This document shows, in pieces, positions 16,835 through 26,212 of a DNA stretch of 64,000 nt; the stretch's first letter is position 1, and every line of letters starts with the position of its first letter. This DNA is from an uncultured Bacteroides sp. (lineage in GTDB: Bacteria; Bacteroidota; Bacteroidia; Cytophagales; Cyclobacteriaceae), in NCBI GenBank assembly GCA_902168185.1, contig CABHOV010000076.1:186001-250000 (forward strand), in the 5' to 3' direction. The translations under genes were made by a program, and so were the position numbers. A model generated the notes under the pieces. It worked only from the letters and a program-made list of their open reading frames with translations, ran no database searches and was not told where the DNA came from.

Positions 16835-17314
16835 TTATTTTACCGCCATTATAATAGATCCGCTTGCCATGTCATGAATCGCTCTTTTGTGTTTACTACC
16901 CGTTACGGTCAGAAATGAAATCCAACCCAAAAAACCCTTTATAATAAATCTTAAAAATGCCTGTCCAAGTGAAATCCGTTTTTCCGGATCTGCGTATTTC
17001 CTCACTTTTAGTTTCATGACTTTATGCCCCAACGTACTGCCGGTAAATGAAGTTAGAATCGGGTCATACAGATAGAACATAAATACTGCGATAAGTCCTT
17101 TTACAAAGTCAGGAATGTCACCAAACGCATCAATGAATAGAGTCGTACAAGTGAAGATAATTAACATGACAATAACATCAATAAACAGCGCCTTTATCCT
17201 GGTCACAAGGCTGGGAAAAGTTGTGCCATCATATTTGGTTTCTAAACGGTTCTTGCCATCATCCTCCAACTCAGGGGCTGATTCGTAACCGTCAATAATT
17301 TCTATATTTTCCAT
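16835..17314 (-). CDS. RDD family membrane protein
   Basis: 159 residues. After an acidic N-terminal 30 residues (ENIEIIDGYESAPELEDDGK) comes the RDD signature region: VTRIKALFIDVIVMLIIF (Arg and Asp of the RDD motif), a second helix GLIAVFMFYLYDPIL, then GSTLGHKVMKLKVR and SLGQAFLRFIIKG, the canonical RDD tail. Inner membrane, with probably three helices. RDD proteins have been linked to transport or ion homeostasis, but no general function is settled. Stands alone on the minus strand. Confidence 0.85.
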   Translation of the reverse strand: MENIEIIDGYESAPELEDDGKNRLETKYDGTTFPSLVTRIKALFIDVIVMLIIFTCTTLFIDAFGDIPDFVKGLIAVFMFYLYDPILTSFTGSTLGHKVMKLKVRKYADPEKRISLGQAFLRFIIKGFLGWISFLTVTGSKHKRAIHDMASGSIIMAVK

Positions 17315-17392
17315 ATTTTTAATCTTGATAAAGTTCGAATATAGGAATATTATCGGCTATACTTCCGTCTACCCATTAAGCTTTACACACTC

Positions 17393-17536
17393 TCACTTTA
17401 CCAATGATTTAAAAGCCAGCCTGAACGCATTTACATCTAAACTATATACCATACGGTAATATCTCTGATTATAGTAGTAAACTAAAAGTACAACGTAACG
17501 AGTTTTAATGATTTTATCTTTTGATTTGTCGTCCAT
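17393..17536 (-). CDS. Small basic, tyrosine-rich protein coupled to the preceding gene, 47 residues
   Basis: The stop TGA of the gene at 17536-17976 overlaps an ATG (TGATG) that opens a 47-codon frame: MDDKSKDKIIKTRYVVLLVY, then YYNQRYYRMVYSLDVNAFRL, ending with TGA at 17393. It has eight Tyr and a net positive charge. The stop-start overlap is typical of translational coupling, which supports it being a gene. I recognise no family. It fills most of what otherwise looks like a 220-base gap. Confidence 0.5.
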   Translation of the reverse strand: MDDKSKDKIIKTRYVVLLVYYYNQRYYRMVYSLDVNAFRLAFKSLVK

Positions 17537-17976
17537 CAACCTAAAATCTCCTTTTCAAGTACAATTGAAAAACTGAATCTAAATGTCTCATGGCTGGCAA
17601 ACTCTGGATAGATTGCATGTCGAGTATCGTTATTAAAAAAAACGTTAGTCGTAAAAAGATCATTTTCCAAATAAGAGGCCACTTCTTCTTTTGAAAGAAC
17701 TCTACCCACTATATCATACCAGCCTTCGATAATTGTTAGGTTGTCATCAACTCGGTAGTGGAAAATTTCATTCTCTTTTGCCCACTCAATCCCGGTTGAA
17801 TTCAAAAAACTAATTAGTTCGTTTGAAAAGAATTTATCGCGATTGGATAAATAGAATTTAATAACATCGTCTTGCTTTTGATCGTCCGCATCACTTCTTA
17901 ATCCACGGTAAATATTTTTATTAATCTCTCGATTAACTTCAAAGTCCTTGTCGAGAAACTTAATGTTTATTTTCAA
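17536..17976 (-). CDS. Hypothetical protein, 146 residues
   Basis: Acidic, soluble-looking protein with no signal peptide or transmembrane segment. It begins MKINIKFLDKDFEVNREINK and ends FSFSIVLEKEILG. Strands and helices alternate, and no motif points to a family. It overlaps the following 47-codon ORF by one base pair (TGATG) and lies in a short stretch with somewhat more AT-rich codons than its neighbours. Function unknown. Confidence 0.7.
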   Translation of the reverse strand: MKINIKFLDKDFEVNREINKNIYRGLRSDADDQKQDDVIKFYLSNRDKFFSNELISFLNSTGIEWAKENEIFHYRVDDNLTIIEGWYDIVGRVLSKEEVASYLENDLFTTNVFFNNDTRHAIYPEFASHETFRFSFSIVLEKEILG

Positions 17977-18054
17977 GTCAGTCCGTAATTAAAAAATGAA
18001 TACAATATTTGTGTACGAACAGTAGTGAAACTATAAATCTAAAACAAGATAAAC

Positions 18055-18960
18055 TCAATACCACTCTTCAATTCCCTTCGCTGGTTTCCATTTGGAGTCA
18101 GGCTCAAAGTAATTCCAGAGTAAAGATGAAACTTTGCGGATCAATACCCAGCCTTCGTTATTAATCGTCCAGCTTTCATCTTTTTGATTTTTTGTGATGA
18201 CGCAAAAAACATAATCACCATGCGGTGCATTTACCAAGGCAACTTCCGATCGTGATTGGTTTACTGCGCCTTGCTTCGAAGCAACCTGAACGTACGGAGG
18301 AATTTGTGACAACGCTTCGGTGTCCCAGTATATACGGATCAGGTTCCTATAGATACGTTCGCTTACCCGTGGACTAATTACTTTTCCTTCGCGAATGCGA
18401 ACAACAAGTTCTGACATTTCTTTCGGAGTGGTTTGCCCCCAGCCATATTTCGTACGATCCGCTTCACGACCCGGAGTTCTTGAATTGACACGTGTTTGTT
18501 TGAACCCATTATTGTCGAGCCAGGCATTAATCGTTGTCCCCTTCCCTGCCATCAGCTGGCACCATAAACTGGCTGTATTGTCACTGGTGGTGATCATTAA
18601 CATGAGCACTGCCTTTAATGCAATCTTCTCACCATCCTTAAATGAACCGAGTAAATCTTCACCTTCATATAGCAGGGAATCTCTATAGGTAAGCATGGAG
18701 TCATAACGGATCTCCTGCTTTTCAATTTTATCGAACATGCCAACGGTAATAGGCACTTTGATCATGGATGCCGTAGGAAATAAAGTATCCGCGTCAATTG
18801 CAGCAATTTTTCCGGTCTTTAAATTTCGAACATAAATACCGACATCGCCTTTAAAACCCTTTACCAATTGCTGTAATTTTTGTTGCAAGACTTTATCCTC
18901 TTTTTGTGCTTTGCACATAAGCGAAAGCAATGCGAACACTACGACAAAATATACCCGCAT
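18055..18960 (-). CDS. Class A beta-lactamase-like serine hydrolase
   Basis: 301 residues with a signal peptide (RVYFVVVFALLSLMCKAQ). The penicillin-binding fold motifs are present: S65-M-I-K68 (SxxK), S126-D127-N128 (SDN) and K-Q-G in VASKQGAVNQ (KTG position). The omega-loop Glu-x-x-Leu-Asn motif of true class A beta-lactamases (Glu166) is not visible; the region reads READRTKYGWGQTTPKEM. It may therefore be a DD-peptidase-like or poor beta-lactamase. Exported to the periplasm. Divergent from sua5. Confidence 0.85.
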   Translation of the reverse strand: MRVYFVVVFALLSLMCKAQKEDKVLQQKLQQLVKGFKGDVGIYVRNLKTGKIAAIDADTLFPTASMIKVPITVGMFDKIEKQEIRYDSMLTYRDSLLYEGEDLLGSFKDGEKIALKAVLMLMITTSDNTASLWCQLMAGKGTTINAWLDNNGFKQTRVNSRTPGREADRTKYGWGQTTPKEMSELVVRIREGKVISPRVSERIYRNLIRIYWDTEALSQIPPYVQVASKQGAVNQSRSEVALVNAPHGDYVFCVITKNQKDESWTINNEGWVLIRKVSSLLWNYFEPDSKWKPAKGIEEWY

Positions 18961-19020
18961 GTTGTAAAATTTTTAGTGAATACAACTTACTTCCTTTACG
19001 GCATGGTAACAAATAAATTT

Positions 19021-19028
19021 TAGCTTTG
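19021..19028 (+). promoter_or_regulatory. Bacteroidota -7 element of the sua5 gene
   Basis: TAGCTTTG (TAnnTTTG) lies 6 bases before the ATG at 19035. The transcript would have a very short or no 5' leader. CTTTA at 18995 is a weak -33 candidate. Confidence 0.55.
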
Positions 19029-19034
19029 CGGTCG

Positions 19035-19991
19035 ATGGCAGAGATCGGAACAAATATTGAATACGCCAAAACACTGCTGGAGCAAGGCGAAGTGGTAGCC
19101 ATACCAACCGAAACAGTTTATGGATTGGCCGGAAATGCATTGAACGTTTCCGCTGTTACGAGAATATTTGAGGTCAAGAACCGGCCGCAGTTCGATCCGC
19201 TTATCGTTCATGTACCCGATCTTGAAGCTGCGCATGAATATACCCTGGATATACCTGCTGCAGTAAAACGATTGACGGACCAGTTTTGGCCCGGGCCACT
19301 TACATTGCTTCTCAAGAAGAAGAGTATAATTCCTGATCTTGTTACTTCCGGTTTGGACACGGTAGGAATTCGTTGCCCCGATCATGCATTGACACGACAA
19401 CTTCTCTCTGAACTTTCATTTCCGTTAGCGGCTCCAAGTGCAAATCCGTTTGGGTATGTAAGCCCCACTACACCTCAACACGTCAATGAACAACTCGGTG
19501 ACAAGATTGCCTATATATTGGATGGTGGGCCGTGTCGCGTAGGTATAGAATCTACGATAGTAGGTTTTGAAAATGATATACCTATAGTATATCGTATGGG
19601 AGGATTGAGCCTCGAGCAAATTGAAAACATCACAGGTCCTGTTCAGGTACAGGCGCATTCTACGTCTAATCCACAAGCACCCGGTCAATTGAAAAGTCAT
19701 TATGCTCCGGGTAAAAAAGTTCTTATAGGTAACATTATAGATCTCCTTCAGCAATACCCGGCACACGCTACAGGCTTGCTTACATTTCAGTCTGACTTTA
19801 ATTCACCCTTTCAATTTGTACTCTCTCCTTCCGGTGATCTTGAAGAGGCGGCGCAAAATTTATTTACTGCACTGCGTGCCTTCGACAAGATGCCGATCGA
19901 CTATATACTTGCAGAATTTGTTCCTGACGTTGGATTAGGTCGGGCGATCAATGACCGTCTCAGAAGAGCAGCTGCAGTGGATAGTCATTAA
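19035..19991 (+). CDS. tsaC: L-threonylcarbamoyladenylate synthase (Sua5 type)
   Basis: Makes threonylcarbamoyl-AMP from Thr, bicarbonate and ATP for t6A modification of tRNAs reading ANN codons. The YrdC domain fills the first 200 residues: IPTETVYGLAGNA, KNRPQFDPLIVHV, and SANPFGYVSPTTPQHV. A linker (PGQLKSHYAPGKK) and a C-terminal Sua5 domain follow, so this is the long Sua5 form, about 318 residues. An in-frame TTG at 19026 exists, but ATG 19035 just after the promoter box is preferred. Divergent from the beta-lactamase-like gene. Confidence 0.94.
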   Translation: MAEIGTNIEYAKTLLEQGEVVAIPTETVYGLAGNALNVSAVTRIFEVKNRPQFDPLIVHVPDLEAAHEYTLDIPAAVKRLTDQFWPGPLTLLLKKKSIIPDLVTSGLDTVGIRCPDHALTRQLLSELSFPLAAPSANPFGYVSPTTPQHVNEQLGDKIAYILDGGPCRVGIESTIVGFENDIPIVYRMGGLSLEQIENITGPVQVQAHSTSNPQAPGQLKSHYAPGKKVLIGNIIDLLQQYPAHATGLLTFQSDFNSPFQFVLSPSGDLEEAAQNLFTALRAFDKMPIDYILAEFVPDVGLGRAINDRLRRAAAVDSH

Positions 19992-20127
19992 CATGATTAT
20001 GAAGATCGTATTATCTTCTTGCATACCTGTCCTGCCAATCATACAATGATCTGAAAAAGATCATTGTCCATTTTGCCTACTGCTTACTTTTTAGTTGCTT
20101 TATATAAAACACGGGTCTTATATCAGT

Positions 20128-21228
20128 ATGGAGAAACCTAAAAAAATACTTATTCTCACCGGTGGCGGTGATTGTCCTGGATTAAATGCTGTGATCAGAG
20201 GTGTAGCCAAGCGCGCACGCAAGGAAAAAAACTGGGAAGTATATGGGAGCATTGAAGCGTTTAACGGTGTATTAAATGATCCACAAGAAATCGTTCGAAT
20301 CACCAGCAAATTTACCGCAGGTATACATGTGCGTGGTGGCACGGTATTGAAAACAACAAACAAGTCTAACCCTATAAAATTTCCAGTGACACAAAAAGAT
20401 GGTACTGTAAAATTTTTAGATCGTTCAGACGAGCTCGTAAAGAAATTAAAGGCATTGAAGTTTGATGCCATCGTCAACATTGGTGGGGATGGTTCGCAGA
20501 AGATATCGAAAGTACTATATGACAAAGGTATTCCCATGATTGGTGTGCCGAAGACTATAGATAATGATTTGTCAGCAACGGATGTCACGTTTGGTTTTCA
20601 AACTGCTGTACAAATCGGCACAGACAGTTTTGATAAACTGGTAACAACTGCAGAGAGTCATCATCGCACCATGATCATGGAAGTTATGGGGCGTGATGCC
20701 GGGTGGATCGCGTTGCATACTGCTATAGCAGGTGGTGCAGAAATATGTTTGATACCCGAGATACCGTATGATATACACAAGCTGGTAAAACGTATTAACC
20801 TTCGCTATAAAAAAGGCAGAGGCTTTGTAAATATAGTGGTGGCAGAAGGAGCAAGACCTAAAGAAGGAACCATTACATCTTCCGCCGGAGATAAGGGATC
20901 TGAACACGTGCGCCTCGGTGGTGTTGCATTCCAACTCTCAAAGCAATTGAAAGATGCCGGATGTACTGCTGAGATTCGCGAAACTGTATTAGGACATGTA
21001 CAACGTGGTGGCACTCCGGTAGCGTATGACCGTGTACTTGCTACGTTGTTTGGCGTGAAAGCTTTTGAACTTGCACTCGCCAAAGATTTTGGTAAAATGG
21101 TTGCGTTCAAAAACAATGAGATCACTGCTGTATCATTGGAAGAAGCAACGCAAGACTATCACGGAGTAAACAAGGATTCGTACCTGGTGCAAGCTGCCAA
21201 AGGTCTTGGAATTAGTTTTGGAGACTGA
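20128..21228 (+). CDS. pfkA: 6-phosphofructokinase
   Basis: Phosphorylates fructose 6-phosphate to the 1,6-bisphosphate in glycolysis. Motifs: LTGGGDCPGLNAVIRG at the N-terminus, NIGGDGSQKIS, PKTIDNDLSATDVTFGFQTA, MEVMGRDAGWIA, and LGHVQRGGTPVAYDR. At the phosphoryl-donor site it has Gly (GGDGS) with Lys (PKTIDND). The usual PPi-enzyme pair is Asp with Lys and the E. coli ATP enzyme has Gly with Gly. Gly with Lys is found in some ATP-dependent enzymes, so ATP is the likelier donor. The ATG at 20128 fits better than the in-frame start at 20095. 366 residues. Followed by pgk. Confidence 0.93.
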   Translation: MEKPKKILILTGGGDCPGLNAVIRGVAKRARKEKNWEVYGSIEAFNGVLNDPQEIVRITSKFTAGIHVRGGTVLKTTNKSNPIKFPVTQKDGTVKFLDRSDELVKKLKALKFDAIVNIGGDGSQKISKVLYDKGIPMIGVPKTIDNDLSATDVTFGFQTAVQIGTDSFDKLVTTAESHHRTMIMEVMGRDAGWIALHTAIAGGAEICLIPEIPYDIHKLVKRINLRYKKGRGFVNIVVAEGARPKEGTITSSAGDKGSEHVRLGGVAFQLSKQLKDAGCTAEIRETVLGHVQRGGTPVAYDRVLATLFGVKAFELALAKDFGKMVAFKNNEITAVSLEEATQDYHGVNKDSYLVQAAKGLGISFGD

Positions 21229-21373
21229 GTTTCAATTCCGGTTCTCTGCAACAACGAGAAGTTGATTAAAGGAAATCACCTTTTAGCAATCGTTTGTTTT
21301 GAGAAATTTCCCGAATACCAAATAGAATCCGGCTTTTTTGTCTGTTGACATTACCGTAAAAACGCAAAAATCT

Positions 21374-21381
21374 TAGCTTTG
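21374..21381 (+). promoter_or_regulatory. Bacteroidota -7 element of pgk
   Basis: TAGCTTTG (TAnnTTTG) lies 37 bases before the pgk ATG. TTGACA at 21345 is somewhat too far upstream to be a normal -33. Confidence 0.5.
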
Positions 21382-21418
21382 CTGTCCGTAAAAATTTTAC
21401 AACAAACTACATCCGACC

Positions 21419-22603
21419 ATGAAGACAATTAATGACATCAATTTTAACGGCAAGCGCGCGCTCATTCGCGTTGACTTTAATGTTCCGCTCGATAAGAGTT
21501 TCAACGTTACTGACGACAACCGTATCAGTGCAACCATCCCTACCCTTACAAAGATTTTGAATGACGGAGGAAGCTGTATTTTGATGTCACATCTTGGCCG
21601 CCCGAAAGAAGGTCCTGAAGATAAATATTCATTAAAGCATACCATCAAAAAAACAGAAGAGCTCTTGGGCCGCCCTGTAAAATTTGGTGGTGATTGCATC
21701 GGTGATGAAGCGTTCAAACTATCTGCTGCGTTGAAACCAGGAGAAGTGCTTTTGCTCGAGAACCTGCGCTTCTATAAGCAAGAAGAAAAAGGCGATGTCG
21801 CTTTCGCGGAAAAACTTTCCAAGCATGGTGATATATATGTGAACGATGCTTTTGGAACAGCACATCGCGCACATGCTTCTACTACTATCGTAGCACAATT
21901 CTTCAAAGATAAATGTGCAGGTTATGTAATGTCTGCTGAACTCGAGAACGCGAAGAAAGTTATAGGCAATGCTACTAAACCGTTCACTGCGATCATGGGT
22001 GGTGCAAAAATTTCTGATAAGATCCTGATCATCGAGAATTTACTTGATAAAGTAAACAACCTGATCATCGGTGGTGGAATGGCCTATACATTCTTCAAAG
22101 CATTGGGTGGCAACATTGGTAATTCATTGGTGGAAGCCGATAAACTTGATCTTGCAAAAGAGCTTATCCAAAAAGCAAAAGCGAAAGGCGTTGAGCTTTT
22201 ATTGCCGATCGACTCTATCGTTGCTGATAAATTTGCAGCAGATGCCAACACAGATATAGCGAACAACAACGCTATAAAAGATGGCTGGATGGGACTTGAC
22301 ATTGGCCCTGAAGCAACACAAGTATTCGCGAAAGCAATCGAGAACTCCAAGACTATATTATGGAACGGCCCGATGGGTGTATTTGAGATGGAGAAATTTG
22401 CTGCCGGTACAAAGGCTGTTGCCGAAGCTGTTGTAAAGGCAACCAAAAATGGAGGCTTCTCTCTGATCGGCGGTGGTGACTCTGCTGCGGCAGTTAATCA
22501 ATTCGGATTCAATGACGATGTAAGCTATGTATCCACGGGTGGTGGTGCGCTGCTTGAATATTTTGAAGGTAAAGTATTACCAGGTGTGAAAGCACTGGAA
22601 TAA
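21419..22603 (+). CDS. pgk: Phosphoglycerate kinase
   Basis: Transfers phosphate from 1,3-bisphosphoglycerate to ADP in glycolysis. N-terminal [13 protein letters not shown] is the family signature and MSHLGRPKE the substrate-binding loop. [15 protein letters not shown] and [14 protein letters not shown] follow in the N-domain. The C-domain shows [32 protein letters not shown] and GGGDSAAAV. Normal length of 394 residues. It follows pfkA with a 190-base gap and its own promoter box and is closed by a terminator. Confidence 0.97.
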   Translation: MKTINDINFNGKRALIRVDFNVPLDKSFNVTDDNRISATIPTLTKILNDGGSCILMSHLGRPKEGPEDKYSLKHTIKKTEELLGRPVKFGGDCIGDEAFKLSAALKPGEVLLLENLRFYKQEEKGDVAFAEKLSKHGDIYVNDAFGTAHRAHASTTIVAQFFKDKCAGYVMSAELENAKKVIGNATKPFTAIMGGAKISDKILIIENLLDKVNNLIIGGGMAYTFFKALGGNIGNSLVEADKLDLAKELIQKAKAKGVELLLPIDSIVADKFAADANTDIANNNAIKDGWMGLDIGPEATQVFAKAIENSKTILWNGPMGVFEMEKFAAGTKAVAEAVVKATKNGGFSLIGGGDSAAAVNQFGFNDDVSYVSTGGGALLEYFEGKVLPGVKALE

Positions 22604-22626
22604 TCATCTTCGAAAGATACCTATAC

Positions 22627-22657
22627 AACAGCCCATAGTTTTACTGTGGGCTGTTTT
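22627..22657 (+). terminator. Intrinsic terminator after pgk
   Basis: AACAGCCCATAGT pairs with ACTGTGGGCTGTT (one mismatch-like T-G) across TTT, followed by TTGTTTT, about 25 bases past the pgk stop. Confidence 0.85.
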
Positions 22658-22704
22658 GTTTTAAGGCATAGACATAACTTCTCGTGTATCGTTCCACTGA
22701 GCAA

Positions 22705-23535
22705 ATGAAAATATCAAGGGGAAAATTCATTAAATATAGTCTTCAGTTCCTGTCAGGGCTATTCCTGCTGGATGCGCTATGGATCGAGAAATTTTTCATA
22801 GAAGTAAATGAGTTCTATCTGAAAGACGCTACTGCGAAAACAGATAACTTCAAATTTATACAGGTCTCTGATCTGCATCTTCATGCCGTAGGGTACTCCT
22901 TGAAAAAGATCGCCAAACAGATCAACGACAGTAAAGCTGACCTTGTATTCTTTACAGGAGACTCCATTGACAAAGCCGAGAATCTTAAACTACTACGAGA
23001 GTTTCTTCAATTGATTGACACTTCAATTCAGAAGACAGCGATACTTGGCAATTGGGAGTATTGGGGAAATGTTGATGTCCGAAAACTAAGATTGCTTTAC
23101 TCAGATTTTAACTGCGACCTGCTCATCAACAAATCAAAACAATACACCATTCGAAACAAGTCTATCTCAGTCACCGGTATAGACGACTACGTTGGAGGCA
23201 ATGCTGATTATCTGCTGGCCATGAAAACATACCAGGAGAGTGATTTTCATGTTGTTCTGACACATTGCCCTGAACATCGGGATGTGATAGCAACGCAAAC
23301 GCACGACAAGATTGATCTTATTTTATCTGGACATACACATGGTGGACAAATAAATATATTTGGATACGCGCCTTTTAAACCACCCGGCAGCGGTAAATAT
23401 ACCCGAGGATGGTATACAGAGTCGCAGCCTCCATTGTATGTCTCAAAAGGAATAGGAACAAGTATACTACCTGTCCGTTTTGGAGCAAGGTCAGAAATCA
23501 GCATATTCAACTTAAAAGATGTAGAGCAGCCGTAA
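22705..23535 (+). CDS. Membrane-anchored metallophosphoesterase (YaeI-like)
   Basis: Calcineurin-like phosphoesterase. A hydrophobic N-terminal anchor (FIKYSLQFLSGLFLLDALW) precedes the metal-binding motifs SDLHLH, FTGDSID, GNWEYWG and LSGHTHGGQINI. The last stretch GIGTSILPVRFGARSEISIF is typical of the YaeI group of membrane-associated phosphoesterases, some of which act on lipid substrates. ATG 22705 is preferred to the GTG at 22684. 276 residues. Substrate is unknown. Confidence 0.88.
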   Translation: MKISRGKFIKYSLQFLSGLFLLDALWIEKFFIEVNEFYLKDATAKTDNFKFIQVSDLHLHAVGYSLKKIAKQINDSKADLVFFTGDSIDKAENLKLLREFLQLIDTSIQKTAILGNWEYWGNVDVRKLRLLYSDFNCDLLINKSKQYTIRNKSISVTGIDDYVGGNADYLLAMKTYQESDFHVVLTHCPEHRDVIATQTHDKIDLILSGHTHGGQINIFGYAPFKPPGSGKYTRGWYTESQPPLYVSKGIGTSILPVRFGARSEISIFNLKDVEQP

Positions 23536-23579
23536 ACGGGGAATAATCAAACTCCGCATCATGGTTCATCAAATTATTA

Positions 23580-23587
23580 TAGTTTTG
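23580..23587 (+). promoter_or_regulatory. Candidate Bacteroidota -7 element
   Basis: TAGTTTTG (TAnnTTTG) lies 17 bases before the ATG of the 849-residue protein gene. No clear -33. Confidence 0.4.
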
Positions 23588-23604
23588 CTGCCCAATATAT
23601 CATC

Positions 23605-26154
23605 ATGACCCTTTTTAAATTTATTACTCGGTTTACTGCCATTAATTTTTTCTTACTGCTTACCATAACGCAAAGCTGGTCGCAGACTTTAACGCCTGTC
23701 GAGTTGAAAGGCTGCTATTATCAGCGTTTTGAAATTAACCTTGATTCAACAGTCAGCAGCATCGAGTTGAACGTATGTCTTAACGATCAGCATCAATTCT
23801 CTCTACAAGTATCTGCAGAGAAGCTTTCGAGAAATTATTGGGGAACTTACTCCATCGTAGACGACACTATTCATCTTACGATCGATCCTTACTTTCAAGA
23901 ATTTCATGTCGGAATGCGCTATAACAAAAAGATAAAGAATGGGCTTATTAAAGTATCCGTACGTGATACACCTATATCTTCGTATGGTATACTGGTGACT
24001 ACACTGGATAAGGACAGCGTATCGAATCCGTATTACGTCACGGACTTTGAAAGCCAGGATTCTATATACACTCAACCCATTAAAGCATTACCCGGTGATA
24101 AAATTCAACTTCTTCACCAGGGTTATGGAAGTGAAAGAACGTATTCCTATACTATACCAGACAAAGCAAATGACTTCTACGTTATCCGTAACATCGACAA
24201 TACCTTCACCACTAGTTTAATCGCCTGGAAAACAGATATAGGGCTCGCCTTGACAGAGTCGCAGGGCAACAGGGCTGATAATCGCATCGACACGCTTCGT
24301 TATGTCTCATTTGATGAGAATATGTTTCAGGCAAAACCACAGCATTACCCTATGCTTAAAGAGTATACGTACCTTCCGGTTTCTGAGCTGATCGATCCGC
24401 CAGCAGATCTTTACAACTACGATGCCTATACCGACACAACCACCTACCCCGCTGACGATTGGTATAGTAATGATACGGTTCGATACGTAACCGACTATAA
24501 AAAGGCCTTGAAGCAAGCACAGGATTCCGCCCGATACCTTGTGCTATATTACCATCCCAGCAACTGCAAAGACTGTGGTTCAAATGCGCTAAAGGATGCG
24601 ATGCAAGGGTTAAACAATCCGTACGACTACTCCAATTTACCCGCTGCCTTTAATAGCCGGTATATACTCTATATGGCGCCTGAAAAAGACAGCCTTCGGT
24701 TTCGTACGCTGGGCGCAAAAGAATTCCCGGCAACGGTAGTGCTTACACCCGATGAAAAGCTGCTATATATAGCCTATGGCGAAAACTTCAACATCACGAA
24801 ATCCGGTTACTGTGGTTACGATTCCGATACGTTTTATCAAAAGCTTGAAATTCACAATGCTTTTACATTCCTGCCGGATAAGATCAAAGCGAGCGGTTTT
24901 GACAGCACCTATATCAATAAATATTTGAAATACGTGCCACTTTCCGGACAATACAAAAATGAAGTTCAATATGAGAGCATTGTCACGGATATTCCACCGC
25001 CAGCCTTTGTGTATGAAGATTCGGTCGTTTCACCAGCGTACGATGCCATAGTCGATGTATACAGTGAAGACACAAATGTTGATACTTTGTCGTATGATAG
25101 TCTGGCCTATACAGAATCGCCACATTATTATGCATTGCCGTTAGATGACAGCTACCACAGCGACTTTACTCTTCGTGCAGATACTACCTTCGCACAGGCT
25201 ATTCTTGATTCGTTGGTCGCGAAGTACTATATACATATACCAGCCGACAGCGCTATGGCAGCGCAGATAATATATATCGTATACCAATTCGATGATTACT
25301 ATTGTCCGTATTACAGCAGCGCTTTTCTTACACAGAACGATACACTGTTTAATCCCCGCATATCCCTTCGGTACCTGGTGCAGAACTATAAAACGCTTTC
25401 TGCGTATGCATACTCCTCCTATGCGTATTCTTATTCCGGATATACAATTTCACTATATGAACTCATCAGCAAGCGCGTAAACCGGTTCATCAATTATATA
25501 GAGACCTCTCCTGCAGAGAAGCAAAAAGCACTTACTTTTCAAAGGGAATTGATCAACCGCCTGCCGCCACTCAAAGCATTGGAGATGCCGCTCTATATCA
25601 GTAACCAGATTGCCTGGTATGATACACTTCATAACAATGACCTGGAGCAACCATTTGTTACCGACTACCTGAACGAAATTGGCGGCAATCCTGATGCAGC
25701 GATCGCAACCACAGATGCCATCATGAAACAACTAAACCGTGATAATATACCGGAAGCCATGAACTATGATTATTCCAATTACTATTACTTCCTCGGTGGC
25801 AATTACCGGTATAATACAGATGAACTTGCCAATACAAAGTATGGATACTTTAAGCATGCCGAGGCCCTCAATCATGTAGCGTGGCATTATTATCAACACG
25901 TTGCTGATAAAGATAAACTTCAGCAGGCCCTTACGTGGTCTAAATCTTCACTAGTGCTCGACCCTAAAAATCCTTACTTCCTGGATACCTACGCCCACCT
26001 TCTGTACAGAAGCGGTAAGTTAAAAGAAGCAGTAAAGTATCAGAAGAAAGCAGTAACAGAACTCGATAACAAAAAGTCAAACTATCAAATAGATGAAATC
26101 CAGGCAGAGACCATTCGCGCGGATTATCAGAAAATGAAGACTAAAACTTTATAA
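23605..26154 (+). CDS. Secreted protein with thioredoxin-like CxxC and C-terminal TPR
   Basis: 849 residues. The signal peptide (about residues 1-27, ending TQSWSQ) is followed by a beta-rich N-terminal domain (residues 28-230). At 310-440 there is a thioredoxin-like segment: YLVLYYHPSNCKDCG with C321 and C324, then FPATVVLTPDEKLLYIAYG. The middle (480-750) is very rich in Tyr, Asp and Ser (YAYSSYAYSYSGY). TPR-like repeats occur at about 750-835 (WSKSSLVLDPKNPYFLDTYA). A periplasmic or envelope thiol-disulfide role is plausible but unproven. I do not recognise the whole architecture. It is closed by a strong terminator. Confidence 0.75.
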   Translation: MTLFKFITRFTAINFFLLLTITQSWSQTLTPVELKGCYYQRFEINLDSTVSSIELNVCLNDQHQFSLQVSAEKLSRNYWGTYSIVDDTIHLTIDPYFQEFHVGMRYNKKIKNGLIKVSVRDTPISSYGILVTTLDKDSVSNPYYVTDFESQDSIYTQPIKALPGDKIQLLHQGYGSERTYSYTIPDKANDFYVIRNIDNTFTTSLIAWKTDIGLALTESQGNRADNRIDTLRYVSFDENMFQAKPQHYPMLKEYTYLPVSELIDPPADLYNYDAYTDTTTYPADDWYSNDTVRYVTDYKKALKQAQDSARYLVLYYHPSNCKDCGSNALKDAMQGLNNPYDYSNLPAAFNSRYILYMAPEKDSLRFRTLGAKEFPATVVLTPDEKLLYIAYGENFNITKSGYCGYDSDTFYQKLEIHNAFTFLPDKIKASGFDSTYINKYLKYVPLSGQYKNEVQYESIVTDIPPPAFVYEDSVVSPAYDAIVDVYSEDTNVDTLSYDSLAYTESPHYYALPLDDSYHSDFTLRADTTFAQAILDSLVAKYYIHIPADSAMAAQIIYIVYQFDDYYCPYYSSAFLTQNDTLFNPRISLRYLVQNYKTLSAYAYSSYAYSYSGYTISLYELISKRVNRFINYIETSPAEKQKALTFQRELINRLPPLKALEMPLYISNQIAWYDTLHNNDLEQPFVTDYLNEIGGNPDAAIATTDAIMKQLNRDNIPEAMNYDYSNYYYFLGGNYRYNTDELANTKYGYFKHAEALNHVAWHYYQHVADKDKLQQALTWSKSSLVLDPKNPYFLDTYAHLLYRSGKLKEAVKYQKKAVTELDNKKSNYQIDEIQAETIRADYQKMKTKTL

Positions 26155-26155
26155 C

Positions 26156-26189
26156 AAAAAATGCCCTGATAAATCAGGGCATTTTTTTT
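26156..26189. terminator. Bidirectional terminator between convergent genes
   Basis: AAAAAATGCCCTGAT pairs with ATCAGGGCATTTTTT around AA, giving a hairpin with A and T tails on the two sides. It serves the 849-residue protein gene (plus) and the coiled-coil lipoprotein gene (minus). Confidence 0.92.
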
Positions 26190-26212
26190 ACTATATATAT
26201 AAAGATGATTCT

